This document shows positions 22,398-31,026 of a stretch of DNA of 64,000 nucleotides, one piece after another. Each line of letters opens with the position of its first letter. Position 1 is the first letter of the stretch. Made by a program: the position numbers and the translations under genes. Source of the DNA: Agreia pratensis (lineage in GTDB: Bacteria; Actinomycetota; Actinomycetes; Actinomycetales; Microbacteriaceae); assembly GCF_900177685.1 (NCBI RefSeq), contig NZ_FXAY01000002.1, positions 620,001-684,000 on the forward strand, written 5' to 3'. The notes beneath the pieces were generated by a model. The model was given only the letters and a program-made list of their open reading frames with translations, had not been told where the DNA came from and searched no databases.

Positions 22398-23357
22398 ATG
22401 AGCACCAGCAACGATCCCGACCGCGACCCGCTTTCCCCGGACAGCCCTGAGAGCAGCCGGCGAGAGTCGCACACCGAATCCACCCGAGAGTTCGTCGTGG
22501 CAGAGCCCTCGAGCGTCGAGCCCGGCACTCTCGAGCCCGTGGTCGTGCGCGCCGCGGCCGAGCCTGATCAGAATTCAGGGGCGTCGCAGGGCTGGACGAG
22601 GCCCGCGCAGAATGAGGCGGTGGAGGATCCCAATCCCTACGTCGTTCGCACCACCGTCCCTCCGATGAACCCGCACACCACGGGTGCTCCTCTCGCACAG
22701 CAGACCGGCTCGTCAGCTCCGCCCGCCGATCCTGCGGTGGCCCCGGGTATTCCCGGCGGAGAGATCTACTCGCAGGCACCGGCGCCGGTCTACGTTGCGC
22801 GCCCCGCCCAGCCCGTTCGCAGAGGCAATCGTCTCTTCGGCACCGTCATCGCTCTCGTGGGAACAGTCGTTTTCGCCGTGGTGTACGCCGCGGTGGCCTC
22901 GGTGTTCTTCGCGTTCAACCCCGCGGTCGAGAACGCCGTATCGACGCTCACGCGATTCCTCGTGAACTTCGCCTTCATCGTTCCTGTCGTCTTCTTCGCC
23001 ATCGCGTTCGTCCTTCTCGTACTCATTCTCAACCGTGCGGGATGGTGGGCGTACATCATCGGCGGCTTCGTCGTGGCCGCTGTCGTCTACGCGGGTTCCA
23101 TCGTCGGCGCATATCTCGCTGTTCAGGGCTGGACGATGACCCAGGACGCCCTCGGAGAATTCCTGCGCTCGCTTCTGATGGATCCGCTACCGATCGTCGC
23201 TGCGATCGTGGCCCGCGAGGTATCGGTCTGGACCGGCGCATGGGTCTCGTCCCGTGGCCGCAAGGTCAAAGAACGCAACCAGGCCGCGCGCGAGGAGTAC
23301 GACAAGACGATGGCCGAGGCGCCGGTTACGGCGCCGCAGGGCTCACCGGCCTGGTAG
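22398..23357 (+). CDS. Proline-rich tetraspan membrane protein, unknown function
   Basis: Not a family I recognise. The 319-residue product has a disordered N-terminal half (about 1-145, rich in Pro, Ser, Glu and Ala) and then hydrophobic segments at about 146-171, 187-211, 217-241 and a weaker one near 265-285, ending in a basic tail (SSRGRKVKERNQ). ATG 22398 is preceded by GGGAGGCAGGA. It follows FHA2 in the same direction and is probably part of the cluster. The disordered cytoplasmic half offers many Ser/Thr sites, so it could be a kinase substrate or FHA partner, but that is inference. Confidence 0.7.
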   Translation: MSTSNDPDRDPLSPDSPESSRRESHTESTREFVVAEPSSVEPGTLEPVVVRAAAEPDQNSGASQGWTRPAQNEAVEDPNPYVVRTTVPPMNPHTTGAPLAQQTGSSAPPADPAVAPGIPGGEIYSQAPAPVYVARPAQPVRRGNRLFGTVIALVGTVVFAVVYAAVASVFFAFNPAVENAVSTLTRFLVNFAFIVPVVFFAIAFVLLVLILNRAGWWAYIIGGFVVAAVVYAGSIVGAYLAVQGWTMTQDALGEFLRSLLMDPLPIVAAIVAREVSVWTGAWVSSRGRKVKERNQAAREEYDKTMAEAPVTAPQGSPAW

Positions 23358-23362
23358 CCGCC

Positions 23363-23839
23363 GTGCCGAGCCGAGGCCTGCGCTACGGCCGGTCGGTCTT
23401 CGCGACCGCGCTGTTCGTCGCCCTCGTCGTCGCAGGCTGGGGCTTCGTCAGTCTTCTGGCCGAGACGGAGGTGGTGGCCGATCCCGACGTGGGTCCGATC
23501 GTCGCTCCTGTGTCGGTAGCGGTCAGCGCCGTGGCCGTTCTGTTCGCCTTGGCGTCGCCGCGCTGGTCGACCGTGACCGGTAGAGGCCTCGGGGCCGTGC
23601 TCGGATCATCGGCCGTCCTCGCTCTCGGGGCGGTCGCCGTGCAACTCGCCACTCTGGGCCTTCTTCAGTTCGTGGCGACCGGTCGGCTCACGGCGCTCCT
23701 GCTGGTCATCGCCGCCCAGGCTCCCACTCCGTTCACGATCGTGGTGGTCGGGGCGGCTTTCGTCTCGGCCATCGGACTGTCGCTGATCGGAGCGGGACAA
23801 GGCGGGGCGTCCTGGCCGTGGGAGAAGGACGACGAATGA
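23363..23839 (+). CDS. Small four-helix membrane protein, unknown function
   Basis: Not recognised. The 158-residue product consists mostly of four hydrophobic segments (starting near residues 11, 41, 74 and 115) joined by short loops, with a short charged C-terminus (PWEKDDE). The start is GTG 23363, only 5 nt after the previous stop, so the two genes are surely co-translated. Alternative starts inside the upstream gene cannot be excluded. It resembles small unassigned actinobacterial membrane proteins; no catalytic motif is visible. Confidence 0.6.
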   Translation: MPSRGLRYGRSVFATALFVALVVAGWGFVSLLAETEVVADPDVGPIVAPVSVAVSAVAVLFALASPRWSTVTGRGLGAVLGSSAVLALGAVAVQLATLGLLQFVATGRLTALLLVIAAQAPTPFTIVVVGAAFVSAIGLSLIGAGQGGASWPWEKDDE

Positions 23840-23919
23840 CAGAGTCGACGGTTCGGTAGCGTAGCGGCGGCCGATCTCTGCTTGGATGGTCATCCGGGAT
23901 TCGAAGCGAGGAGCCCTCG

Positions 23920-25119
23920 ATGTCAGACAACACACTTCCCCCCGTGCCCCAGGGTGCGTCGTCCGTTCCGCCGGTGCCTCCCATTCCTTCGGTGCCCGTT
24001 CCGCCTATGTCGGCACCGCCCGTTCCACAGGCGCAGAACTATCCCGTCCAGCCGCAGTTCCAGTTCGCCCAGCCGCAGCCCCAGCCCGTCCAGCCGCAGC
24101 CCCGCCCTCAGCAGAGCGCTCGCAGATCGCGCAAGGGTCTGATCATCGGCATATCCATCGCGGCGGCGGTCGTGATTCTGGGTGGCGCCGGATTGGCCGT
24201 CGCCGGCGCATCCATCTCGTCGAGCGTCGCGCCCGACACCCAGGTGAAGACATTCCTGCAAGACCTGGTCGACGGCAGAGCAGAGTCGGCACTCGAGGTC
24301 ATGGGAGAGAAGCCATCAGGGCTGCTCACCGACGACGCCTACAACGCTTCCTCCAACCACATCACAGGTTTCAGCGTGGGCAAGGCGAAGACGACGGGCG
24401 ACACGGCCACCGTCACCGCCAAGATCACCCAGGGGGGAACGAGTTACACGCAGGAGTTCGAGCTGCAGAAGGCCGGCAAGACGTTCGTCGTCTTCGATGT
24501 CTGGCAGTTGCAGCCCCTGCCCCTCGGCGCGGTGGATGTGCAGGTTCAGGGGCCGGATGGCCTCGCTGTGCAGGTCGACGGCAACACCGTCGAGGGCGCC
24601 GACGAGTCGGGCCTCCGCGCTTTTCCGGGTGACTACGAGGTCTCGGTGGTCGACGACAGCGACCTCTTCGACGCAGCGCCAGCAACGGCGAACGTCGTCG
24701 GTCTCTCCGACGCCGCTGCGGGAAGCATCGCAACCGCGGCGGTGGCCACCACGCTCACCGAGGCCGGCACCGCGGCCGCCCGCGCCGCGGTCGACGCGTA
24801 CGTCGACGGATGCGTGGCGCAGCAGAGTCTCGCGCCCACAGGCTGCGGCTTCCAGGCTCGAGCCCAAGACGGTGTCAGCTACTCGAATATCCGCTGGACA
24901 CTCACGGCGAGGCCCACCTACTCCATCGGCGACTGGGCGGGCAACGGCTGGTCGGTCTCGACTGCGACGGCAGGAACACTCGACGTCGTGGCGGACTCCG
25001 TCGACAGTGCTGGTCGGTCCGGGCAATCGGGCACGAGTCTGCCGAACTACCGGCCAGCCGGCACGGTTTCCGTCGTCGACGGAGCGATCACGTTCTCGTC
25101 ATCGGCGCTGCCGTTCTAG
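23920..25119 (+). CDS. Pro/Gln-rich single-pass protein with extracytoplasmic domain, unknown function
   Basis: A 399-residue bitopic protein. Residues 1-70 are an almost pure Pro/Gln/Val low-complexity cytoplasmic region (repeated PVPP and QPQP units), followed by basic RRSRKG and one helix (about 74-97). The outside part begins with a domain that looks NTF2/DUF4878-like (VKTFLQDLVDGRAESALEVM), then a short PEGA-like beta segment (VQVDGNTVEG ... FPGDYEVSVV) and a tail with a Cys pair (DGCVAQQSLAPTGCGF) likely to form a disulfide. The start ATG has CGAGGAGCC upstream. Last gene before the str promoter; probably the end of the surface cluster. Domain names are tentative. Confidence 0.7.
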   Translation: MSDNTLPPVPQGASSVPPVPPIPSVPVPPMSAPPVPQAQNYPVQPQFQFAQPQPQPVQPQPRPQQSARRSRKGLIIGISIAAAVVILGGAGLAVAGASISSSVAPDTQVKTFLQDLVDGRAESALEVMGEKPSGLLTDDAYNASSNHITGFSVGKAKTTGDTATVTAKITQGGTSYTQEFELQKAGKTFVVFDVWQLQPLPLGAVDVQVQGPDGLAVQVDGNTVEGADESGLRAFPGDYEVSVVDDSDLFDAAPATANVVGLSDAAAGSIATAAVATTLTEAGTAAARAAVDAYVDGCVAQQSLAPTGCGFQARAQDGVSYSNIRWTLTARPTYSIGDWAGNGWSVSTATAGTLDVVADSVDSAGRSGQSGTSLPNYRPAGTVSVVDGAITFSSSALPF

Positions 25120-25132
25120 CGGTCGACCTCGC

Positions 25133-25161
25133 TTGACCGAAGCGCCGCTTCGGGCTAATAT
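25133..25161 (+). promoter_or_regulatory. str operon promoter (rpsL-rpsG-fusA)
   Basis: TTGACC (25133-25138), a 17-nt spacer and TAATAT (25156-25161) form a near-consensus primary-sigma promoter, the best in the window. The spacer together with the last two bases of the -35 and two bases before the -10 core is a 17-bp palindrome (CCGAAGC, GCC, GCTTCGG; 25137-25153). The start point would be about 25168, leaving a leader of about 260 nt. Confidence 0.75.
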
Positions 25162-25427
25162 TGCCGGGTGTGTGCATTCTTGCACGCCCACTTTTCAACT
25201 CGGATTCGTCCGAGACGAGATTCTTGCGACAGATCAGTCTGGGGCAAGGCAAGGGCAGGCCCTCTCTGGGGCAGGCCCCCACGGCATACCCACCATCACA
25301 ATCTCTGCAGACGCTCGCGTGTGCAGGCGGCGGGTCCACAAGAACATCGGTTGAATCCCGCACGCGGGCGCTACCGATTGCTACGCGAAAGCAAGCTGTC
25401 ACCGTGCAGTAGAAAATAGGAGAAGTA
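25162..25427 (+). promoter_or_regulatory. Long 5' leader of rpsL
   Basis: About 260 non-coding bases between the proposed promoter and rpsL. Visible elements are a 5-bp hairpin with TTCT loop (25172-25185), a perfect 6-bp hairpin closed by TTCG (25199-25214), a direct repeat of GGGCAGGCCC (25253-25262 and 25269-25278), and AGGAG just before the GTG. No riboswitch class that I know is recognisable. The short open frames here lack ribosome sites and look accidental. Confidence 0.45.
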
Positions 25428-25802
25428 GTGCCAACCATTCAGCAGTTGGTCCGCAAGGGCCGAACTCCGAAGGTCACCAAGACCAAGACGCCGGCCCTGA
25501 AGGCCAACCCGCAGCAGCGCGGCGTCTGCACCCGCGTCTACACGACCACGCCCAAGAAGCCCAACTCGGCTCTGCGCAAGGTCGCCCGCGTCAAGCTGTC
25601 CAACGGCACCGAGGTCACCGCGTACATTCCCGGTGAAGGCCACAACCTGCAGGAGCACTCCATGGTGCTCGTGCGTGGCGGTCGTGTGAAGGACCTGCCC
25701 GGTGTGCGTTACAAGATCGTCCGCGGCGCCCTGGACACCCAGGCCGTCAAGGGCCGCAAGCAGGCTCGCAGCCGTTACGGCGCGAAGATGGAGAAGAAGT
25801 AA
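25428..25802 (+). CDS. rpsL: 30S ribosomal protein S12
   Basis: Decoding-centre protein S12, 124 residues, standard length. The [21 protein letters not shown] block and [13 protein letters not shown] carry the two lysines (E. coli 42/43 and 87/88 region) whose mutation gives streptomycin resistance; both are wild type. GTG start at 25428 behind AGGAG. First gene of the str operon, overlapping rpsG by one base (TAATG). Confidence 0.99.
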   Translation: MPTIQQLVRKGRTPKVTKTKTPALKANPQQRGVCTRVYTTTPKKPNSALRKVARVKLSNGTEVTAYIPGEGHNLQEHSMVLVRGGRVKDLPGVRYKIVRGALDTQAVKGRKQARSRYGAKMEKK

Positions 25803-26272
25803 TGCCTCGTAAGGGACCAGCACCCAAGCGCCCCGTCGTCGCAGACCCCGTCTACGGTGCGCCTATCGTCAGCCAGCTCGTCAACAAGATCCTTCTTGAT
25901 GGCAAGAAGGGCCTTGCCGAGCGCATCGTCTACGACGCACTCGAAGGGGTCGCTGCAAAGAACGGCGCCGACGCCGTCGTCACCCTCAAGAAGGCGCTCG
26001 ACAACGTTCGCCCCACGCTCGAGGTCAAGTCGCGCCGCGTCGGTGGATCGACCTACCAGGTTCCGGTCGAGGTCAAGCCTCACCGTGCCAACACTCTCGC
26101 ACTCCGCTGGCTCACGAGCTACGCGAAGAGCCGTCGAGAGAAGACGATGACCGAGCGTCTCACCAACGAGATCCTCGACGCGTCGAACGGCCTCGGTGCC
26201 GCGGTCAAGCGCCGCGAAGACACCCACAAGATGGCCGAGTCGAACAAGGCATTCGCTCACTACCGCTGGTAA
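25802..26272 (+). CDS. rpsG: 30S ribosomal protein S7
   Basis: Primary 16S rRNA-binding protein of the small-subunit head, 156 residues, normal length. [12 protein letters not shown] at the N-terminus and the [11 protein letters not shown] and [20 protein letters not shown] segments are typical. The ATG shares its A with the rpsL stop, so it is translationally coupled. The spacer to fusA (102 nt) holds a strong hairpin. Confidence 0.99.
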   Translation: MPRKGPAPKRPVVADPVYGAPIVSQLVNKILLDGKKGLAERIVYDALEGVAAKNGADAVVTLKKALDNVRPTLEVKSRRVGGSTYQVPVEVKPHRANTLALRWLTSYAKSRREKTMTERLTNEILDASNGLGAAVKRREDTHKMAESNKAFAHYRW

Positions 26273-26291
26273 TCGCGTGTGCTGGTCGAGA

Positions 26292-26316
26292 GGCCGGTTC
26301 GCCCCGCGAACCGGCC
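26292..26316 (+). terminator. Hairpin in the rpsG-fusA spacer
   Basis: A perfect 11-bp stem (26292-26302 with 26306-26316) with a 3-base CCC loop, extendable by GAG/CTC on the outside. No T-run follows (GATCGGTG), so rather than a full terminator it may attenuate or mark an RNA processing point that sets S12/S7 against EF-G levels. Confidence 0.5.
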
Positions 26317-26374
26317 CCTCGATCGGTGCCGCCATCGTTCGACAAACCCCTTAGTAAACAACCGGAGGCAATCT

Positions 26375-28489
26375 GTGGCACAGGACGTGCTCACCGACCT
26401 GAACAAGGTCCGCAACATCGGCATCATGGCTCACATCGATGCCGGCAAGACCACCACCACCGAGCGCATCCTGTTCTACACGGGTGTCAACCACAAGATC
26501 GGTGAGACCCACGACGGCGCATCGACGACCGACTGGATGGAGCAGGAGCAGGAGCGTGGCATCACGATCACCTCTGCTGCAGTCACCTGTTTCTGGGACA
26601 AGAACCAGATCAACATCATCGACACTCCGGGTCACGTCGACTTCACCGTCGAGGTGGAGCGTTCGCTCCGCGTGCTCGACGGTGCCGTGGCAGTCTTCGA
26701 CGGCAAAGAGGGCGTCGAGCCCCAGTCGGAGACCGTGTGGCGACAGGCCGACAAGTACGAAGTTCCCCGTATCTGCTTCATCAACAAGATGGACAAGCTC
26801 GGAGCCGACTTCTACTTCACGGTAGACACCATCATCAACAAGCTCGGCGCGAAGCCGCTGGTCATCCAGCTGCCCATCGGTGCCGAGAACGGATTCGTCG
26901 GGGTCGTCGACCTCGTCGAGATGCGTGCTCTCGTCTGGCCTTCCGACTCCAAGGGTGACGTCACCATGGGAGCCAAGTACGAGGTTCAGGAGATCCCGGA
27001 CGACCTCAAGGAGAAGGCGGACGAGTACCGCCAGCTGCTCCTCGAGACCGTCGCCGAGACCGACGACGCTCTGCTCGAGAAGTTCTTTGCCGGCGAAGAG
27101 CTCACGGTCGCCGAGATCAAGGCTGGCATCCGCAAGCTGACGGTCGCCAGCGAGATCTACCCGGTTCTCTGTGGCTCCGCCTTCAAGAACCGCGGTGTTC
27201 AGCCGATGCTCGATGCAGTCGTCGACTACCTGCCCAGCCCGCTCGACGTTCCCGCCACCGTGGGAACCGACCCCCGCGACGAGGAGGTCAAGGTAGAGCG
27301 TCACCCCGACGCCTCGGAGCCTTTCGCCGCTCTCGCGTTCAAGGTCGCGGTGCACCCGTTCTTCGGTCGTCTGACGTTCATCCGCGTCTACTCGGGTCGT
27401 CTCGACTCCGGTGGACAGGTCACGAACTCGACCAAGAGCAAGAAAGAGCGCATCGGCAAGATCTTCCAGATGCACGCCAACAAGGAGATCCCCGTAGACA
27501 GCGTGACCGCAGGTCACATCTACGCTGTCATCGGCCTGAAGGGCACGACCACGGGAGACACGCTCAGCGACTCGAACGACCAGGTCGTTCTCGAGTCGAT
27601 GACGTTCCCGGAGCCGGTCATCGAGGTCGCGATCGAGCCGAAGACGAAGGCCGACCAGGAGAAGCTGGGTGTCGCCATCCAGAAGCTCGCTGAAGAGGAC
27701 CCGACCTTCCGCACCGAGCAGAACCAGGACACGGGCCAGACGGTCATCAAGGGAATGGGCGAGCTTCACCTCGACATCCTGGTCGACCGTATGCGCCGCG
27801 AGTTCAACGTCGAGGCCAACGTGGGCAAGCCCCAGGTCGCGTACCGCGAGACGATCCGTCGCGTGGTTCCGAAGCACGACTACACCCACAAGAAGCAGAC
27901 CGGTGGTTCGGGTCAGTTCGCCAAGGTTCAGATCTCGATCGAGCCGATGGAGGTGACCGCGGAGAAGATCTACGAGTTCGAGAACAAGGTCACCGGTGGT
28001 CGCGTTCCGCGCGAGTACATCCCCTCCGTCGACGCGGGAATCCAGGATGCCCTCCAGGTCGGCGTTCTCGCCGGCTACCCCATGGTGGGTGTTCGGGCAG
28101 CCCTGCTCGACGGCCAGTTCCACGACGTCGACTCCTCGGAGATGGCGTTCAAGATCGCTGGTTCCATGGCGTTCAAGGAAGCCGCCCGCAAGGCGGACCC
28201 GGTCATCCTTGAGCCGTTGATGGCAGTCGAGGTGCGCACCCCTGAGGAATACATGGGTGACGTCATCGGCGATATCAACTCGCGCCGTGGCCAGATCCAG
28301 TCCATGGAGGACGCGACCGGTATCAAGGTCATCCGTGCCCATGTACCGCTTTCGGAGATGTTCGGTTATATCGGTGACCTGAGGTCGAAGACCTCGGGCC
28401 GCGCGGTGTACTCGATGACCTTCGACAGCTACGCCGAGGTCCCCAAGGCTGTTGCCGAAGAGATCATCAACAAAAACAAGGGCGAATAG
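26375..28489 (+). CDS. fusA: Elongation factor G
   Basis: Translocase GTPase, 704 residues, full length. G-motifs: [10 protein letters not shown] (P-loop, about residue 18), DTPGHVDFT (G3) and NKMDKL (G4), then the domain II-V sequence through [14 protein letters not shown] near the C-terminal end. GTG start 26375 follows CCGGAGGC at 26362-26369; earlier in-frame starts in the spacer hairpin were rejected because they lack a ribosome site and conserved sequence. Third gene of the str operon. Confidence 0.99.
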   Translation: MAQDVLTDLNKVRNIGIMAHIDAGKTTTTERILFYTGVNHKIGETHDGASTTDWMEQEQERGITITSAAVTCFWDKNQINIIDTPGHVDFTVEVERSLRVLDGAVAVFDGKEGVEPQSETVWRQADKYEVPRICFINKMDKLGADFYFTVDTIINKLGAKPLVIQLPIGAENGFVGVVDLVEMRALVWPSDSKGDVTMGAKYEVQEIPDDLKEKADEYRQLLLETVAETDDALLEKFFAGEELTVAEIKAGIRKLTVASEIYPVLCGSAFKNRGVQPMLDAVVDYLPSPLDVPATVGTDPRDEEVKVERHPDASEPFAALAFKVAVHPFFGRLTFIRVYSGRLDSGGQVTNSTKSKKERIGKIFQMHANKEIPVDSVTAGHIYAVIGLKGTTTGDTLSDSNDQVVLESMTFPEPVIEVAIEPKTKADQEKLGVAIQKLAEEDPTFRTEQNQDTGQTVIKGMGELHLDILVDRMRREFNVEANVGKPQVAYRETIRRVVPKHDYTHKKQTGGSGQFAKVQISIEPMEVTAEKIYEFENKVTGGRVPREYIPSVDAGIQDALQVGVLAGYPMVGVRAALLDGQFHDVDSSEMAFKIAGSMAFKEAARKADPVILEPLMAVEVRTPEEYMGDVIGDINSRRGQIQSMEDATGIKVIRAHVPLSEMFGYIGDLRSKTSGRAVYSMTFDSYAEVPKAVAEEIINKNKGE

Positions 28490-28503
28490 TCCTGTATCGT
28501 GTT

Positions 28504-28532
28504 CCGGTGCTCAATATTGTTACGAGCACCGG
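28504..28532 (+). terminator. Hairpin in the fusA-tuf spacer
   Basis: A 9-bp perfect stem (28504-28512 with 28524-28532), plus a T-A pair outside, and an 11-base loop. No T-run directly follows, although TTTTTTG occurs about 47 nt later. A partial terminator or attenuator is likely, allowing tuf to be expressed separately from fusA. Confidence 0.45.
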
Positions 28533-28622
28533 AGCGCGTAACATCAACACACAAACACCCCCGCTCTTCACCCGGTAGTTTTTTGTCCGGATGCGGAGCA
28601 AGAGAGTCCTGAGGAGGACCCA

Positions 28623-29816
28623 GTGGCCAAGGCCAAGTTCGAGCGGACCAAGCCGCACGTAAACATCGGAACGATCGGTCACGTCGACCACGGAAAGACC
28701 ACGCTGACTGCAGCGATCTCCAAGGTCCTTGCCGACAAGTTCCCGTCCAAGACCAACGTTCAGCGCGACTTCGCGTCGATCGACTCCGCTCCCGAAGAGC
28801 GCCAGCGCGGCATCACGATCAACATCTCGCACGTCGAGTACGAGACCGAGAAGCGTCACTACGCTCACGTCGACGCCCCGGGTCACGCTGACTACATCAA
28901 GAACATGATCACCGGTGCCGCTCAGATGGATGGCGCGATCCTCGTGGTTGCCGCTACCGACGGCCCGATGGCTCAGACCCGCGAGCACGTTCTGCTCGCC
29001 AAGCAGGTCGGCGTTCCCTACCTGCTGGTCGCGCTCAACAAGTCCGACATGGTCGACGACGAGGAGATCCTGGAGCTCGTCGAGCTCGAGGTTCGCGAGC
29101 TGCTGTCCAGCCAGGACTTCGATGGCGACAACGCTCCCGTCGTTCGCGTCTCGGGCCTCAAGGCTCTCGAGGGCGACGAGAAGTGGGTCGACGCGATCCT
29201 CGAGCTCATGCAGGCCGTCGACGACTCCATCCCGGAGCCCGTCCGCGACAAGGACAAGCCCTTCCTGATGCCCGTCGAGGACGTCTTCACGATCACCGGT
29301 CGTGGAACCGTCGTCACGGGTCGCGCCGAGCGCGGAACCCTCGCGATCAACTCCGAGGTCGAGATCGTCGGCATCCGCCCGACCGTCAAGACCACGGTCA
29401 CGGGTATCGAGATGTTCCACAAGCAGCTCGACGAGGCATGGGCCGGCGAGAACTGTGGTCTGCTGCTCCGCGGCACCAAGCGCGAAGACGTCGAGCGCGG
29501 CCAGGTCATCGTCAAGCCGGGTTCGGTCACGCCGCACACCGGTTTCGATGGAACCGCCTACATCCTGTCCAAGGATGAGGGTGGCCGCCACAACCCGTTC
29601 TACACGAACTACCGCCCGCAGTTCTACTTCCGCACCACCGACGTGACCGGCGTCATCACCCTCCCCGAGGGCACCGAGATGGTCATGCCCGGCGACACGA
29701 CTGACATCAGCGTCGAGCTGATCCAGCCCATCGCCATGGAAGAGGGCCTCGGCTTCGCGATCCGTGAGGGTGGCCGCACCGTCGGTGCCGGTACCGTCAC
29801 GAAGATCACCAAGTAG
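28623..29816 (+). CDS. tuf: Elongation factor Tu
   Basis: Aminoacyl-tRNA carrier GTPase, 397 residues, standard length. [10 protein letters not shown] (P-loop), [12 protein letters not shown] (G3) and NKSDMVDD (G4) are intact, as is the GTPase-activating His in PGH. GTG start at 28623 behind GAGGAGG. Last gene of the str operon; 133 nt from fusA and followed by a strong terminator. Confidence 0.99.
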   Translation: MAKAKFERTKPHVNIGTIGHVDHGKTTLTAAISKVLADKFPSKTNVQRDFASIDSAPEERQRGITINISHVEYETEKRHYAHVDAPGHADYIKNMITGAAQMDGAILVVAATDGPMAQTREHVLLAKQVGVPYLLVALNKSDMVDDEEILELVELEVRELLSSQDFDGDNAPVVRVSGLKALEGDEKWVDAILELMQAVDDSIPEPVRDKDKPFLMPVEDVFTITGRGTVVTGRAERGTLAINSEVEIVGIRPTVKTTVTGIEMFHKQLDEAWAGENCGLLLRGTKREDVERGQVIVKPGSVTPHTGFDGTAYILSKDEGGRHNPFYTNYRPQFYFRTTDVTGVITLPEGTEMVMPGDTTDISVELIQPIAMEEGLGFAIREGGRTVGAGTVTKITK

Positions 29817-29838
29817 TCGATTCTTCACCAGTAGTACT

Positions 29839-29872
29839 CAGCAGGGCCGCACCTTCGGGTGCGGCCCTGCTG
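29839..29872 (+). terminator. Terminator after tuf
   Basis: A perfect 15-bp stem (29839-29853 with 29858-29872) closed by a C(TTCG)G tetraloop, 22 nt after the tuf stop, followed by GCCGTTTAA. The strongest intrinsic terminator-like hairpin in the window. Confidence 0.9.
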
Positions 29873-29888
29873 CCGTTTAAGTCCGCCC

Positions 29889-29913
29889 GTTCCCTGAGCT
29901 TGTCGAAGGGAAC
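29889..29913. repeat. Dispersed-type palindrome GTTCCCT...AGGGAAC
   Basis: A 25-bp imperfect palindrome with 7-bp perfect arms (29889-29895, 29907-29913). I recall the core CCCTGAGCTTGTCGAAGGG as a common dispersed intergenic repeat in actinobacteria; only one copy is seen in this window. A TTG codon inside it (29900) is in frame with the next gene but is not a credible start. Confidence 0.55.
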
Positions 29914-29923
29914 AGAATGGAGC

Positions 29924-30691
29924 GTGCCCTTCGTCAAGTCCAACCCCCGCGCGCCAGATGGCTTCTTCGAGGCGGAGGCCGCCGGGCTCGCGTGGCTGGC
30001 AGAGGCCGAGACTCAGGGCGGTGCGAGAACGGCGCGGGTCGAGTCCGTCTCTGCTGGCCGTATCGAGATCGCGCAGCTCGAGTCGGCGCGACCGACACCG
30101 GATGCCGCCGCGCGGTTCGGCCGGGCGCTGGCCGTCACCCACAGGGCCGGCGCGCAGGCCTTCGGCTCGGCACCGCACGGGTGGAACGGCCCCACCTTCA
30201 TCGGAGCACGCCCGATGCAGTGCAGGCCGGAATGCTCGTGGGGGCGGTTCTACTCCGAACAGAGGGTCCGGCCGTTTCTCGAGATCGCCTTGTCGGTCGG
30301 TTCCATCGACGCGGGAGCTGCGGATCACGTGTTCGCCGTCTGCGAGTTGTTGGAGTCGGGCGCGGCCGATGACGGAGAACCCGCGCGGCGCATCCACGGC
30401 GACCTGTGGAACGGAAACGTCATGTGGACGAGCGACGAAGCGGTGTTCATCGATCCGGCGGCGCACGGTGGGCATCGGGAGACCGACCTCGCCATGCTGA
30501 CCCTCTTCGGCGCGCCCCATCTCGATGTGATCGTCGACGCCTACGACGACGAGTTTGCTCTGCGACCTGGATGGCGGGAACGGATCGCACTGCACCAACT
30601 GCATCCGCTCGCCGTTCATGCCGCGGGCCACGGAGCATCATATGGACATGCCCTCGCCGAGGCTGCGCGAAAAGCCCTCGACTTGTTCTGA
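29924..30691 (+). CDS. Fructosamine-kinase-family protein
   Basis: A 255-residue kinase of the fructosamine kinase/ketosamine-3-kinase family (protein-kinase-like fold), thought to phosphorylate ketoamines so that glycated amines are released. The catalytic core HGDLWNGNVMW (about residues 165-175) and the metal-binding VFIDPAAHGGHRETDLAM are typical; WGRFYSEQR lies mid-protein. GTG 29924 is chosen as start because the other candidate, TTG 29900, lies inside a dispersed repeat; the ribosome site for GTG is weak. Physiological substrate unknown. Confidence 0.85.
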   Translation: MPFVKSNPRAPDGFFEAEAAGLAWLAEAETQGGARTARVESVSAGRIEIAQLESARPTPDAAARFGRALAVTHRAGAQAFGSAPHGWNGPTFIGARPMQCRPECSWGRFYSEQRVRPFLEIALSVGSIDAGAADHVFAVCELLESGAADDGEPARRIHGDLWNGNVMWTSDEAVFIDPAAHGGHRETDLAMLTLFGAPHLDVIVDAYDDEFALRPGWRERIALHQLHPLAVHAAGHGASYGHALAEAARKALDLF

Positions 30692-30749
30692 CGCCTGGGA
30701 GCAGAATGGGCCAACCGCCTCGAATGCGGGGCCCGATCAAAGGAGAATC

Positions 30750-30959
30750 ATGGGACTCGAAGACATCACCAAGAAGGCGCAGGAGTTCCTGGGCGACAAC
30801 AAGGTGCAGGAAGCCCTGAAGAGCGAGAAGGCCGAAGACCTCAGCGACAAGCTGCTCGACGGTGTGGCCGGCGCGGTCAACAAGATCACGGGCGACAAAT
30901 TCGACGAGCAGGTCGAAGGCGCTCGCACGGCCGCAGACAAGGCTGTCGGAACCGAGTAG
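30750..30959 (+). CDS. Rv0909/MT0933-type antitoxin-like small protein
   Basis: A 69-residue, highly charged, helical protein (MGLEDITKKAQEFLGDNKV...) rich in Lys, Asp and Glu. It matches the MT0933/Rv0909-type antitoxin family, which in Mycobacterium pairs with an SRPBCC-fold toxin encoded next to it. No such toxin is adjacent here: a kinase-like gene is upstream and a topoisomerase gene downstream. It may be an orphan antitoxin or a general stress protein of similar composition. AAAGGAG lies upstream of ATG 30750. Confidence 0.6.
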   Translation: MGLEDITKKAQEFLGDNKVQEALKSEKAEDLSDKLLDGVAGAVNKITGDKFDEQVEGARTAADKAVGTE

Positions 30960-30979
30960 TCGCGCCGCCTGTCAAGCCC

Positions 30980-31007
30980 CGGGGCCGGATGCGTCTGGCC
31001 GGCCCCG
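30980..31007 (+). terminator. Terminator-like hairpin after the antitoxin-like gene
   Basis: A perfect 9-bp GC-only stem (30980-30988 with 30999-31007) and a 10-base loop, 20 nt after the stop. No T-run follows, so termination is only probable. Confidence 0.45.
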
Positions 31008-31026
31008 CGGGACTCACAATGGGTGA

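Noticed and set aside
25161-25412. Small frames in the rpsL leader as genes or leader peptides
   Set aside because: No ribosome sites, no biased codon use, and the region is better explained as an untranslated leader.
28467-29828. 453-codon open frame antisense to tuf
   Set aside because: Shadow of the strongly biased tuf codons; similar frames lie opposite fusA, rplC/rplD, rplW/rplB, rpoA and the giant surface gene.
29900-29923. TTG start for the fructosamine-kinase-like gene
   Set aside because: It lies in a palindromic repeat and adds residues not typical of the family.
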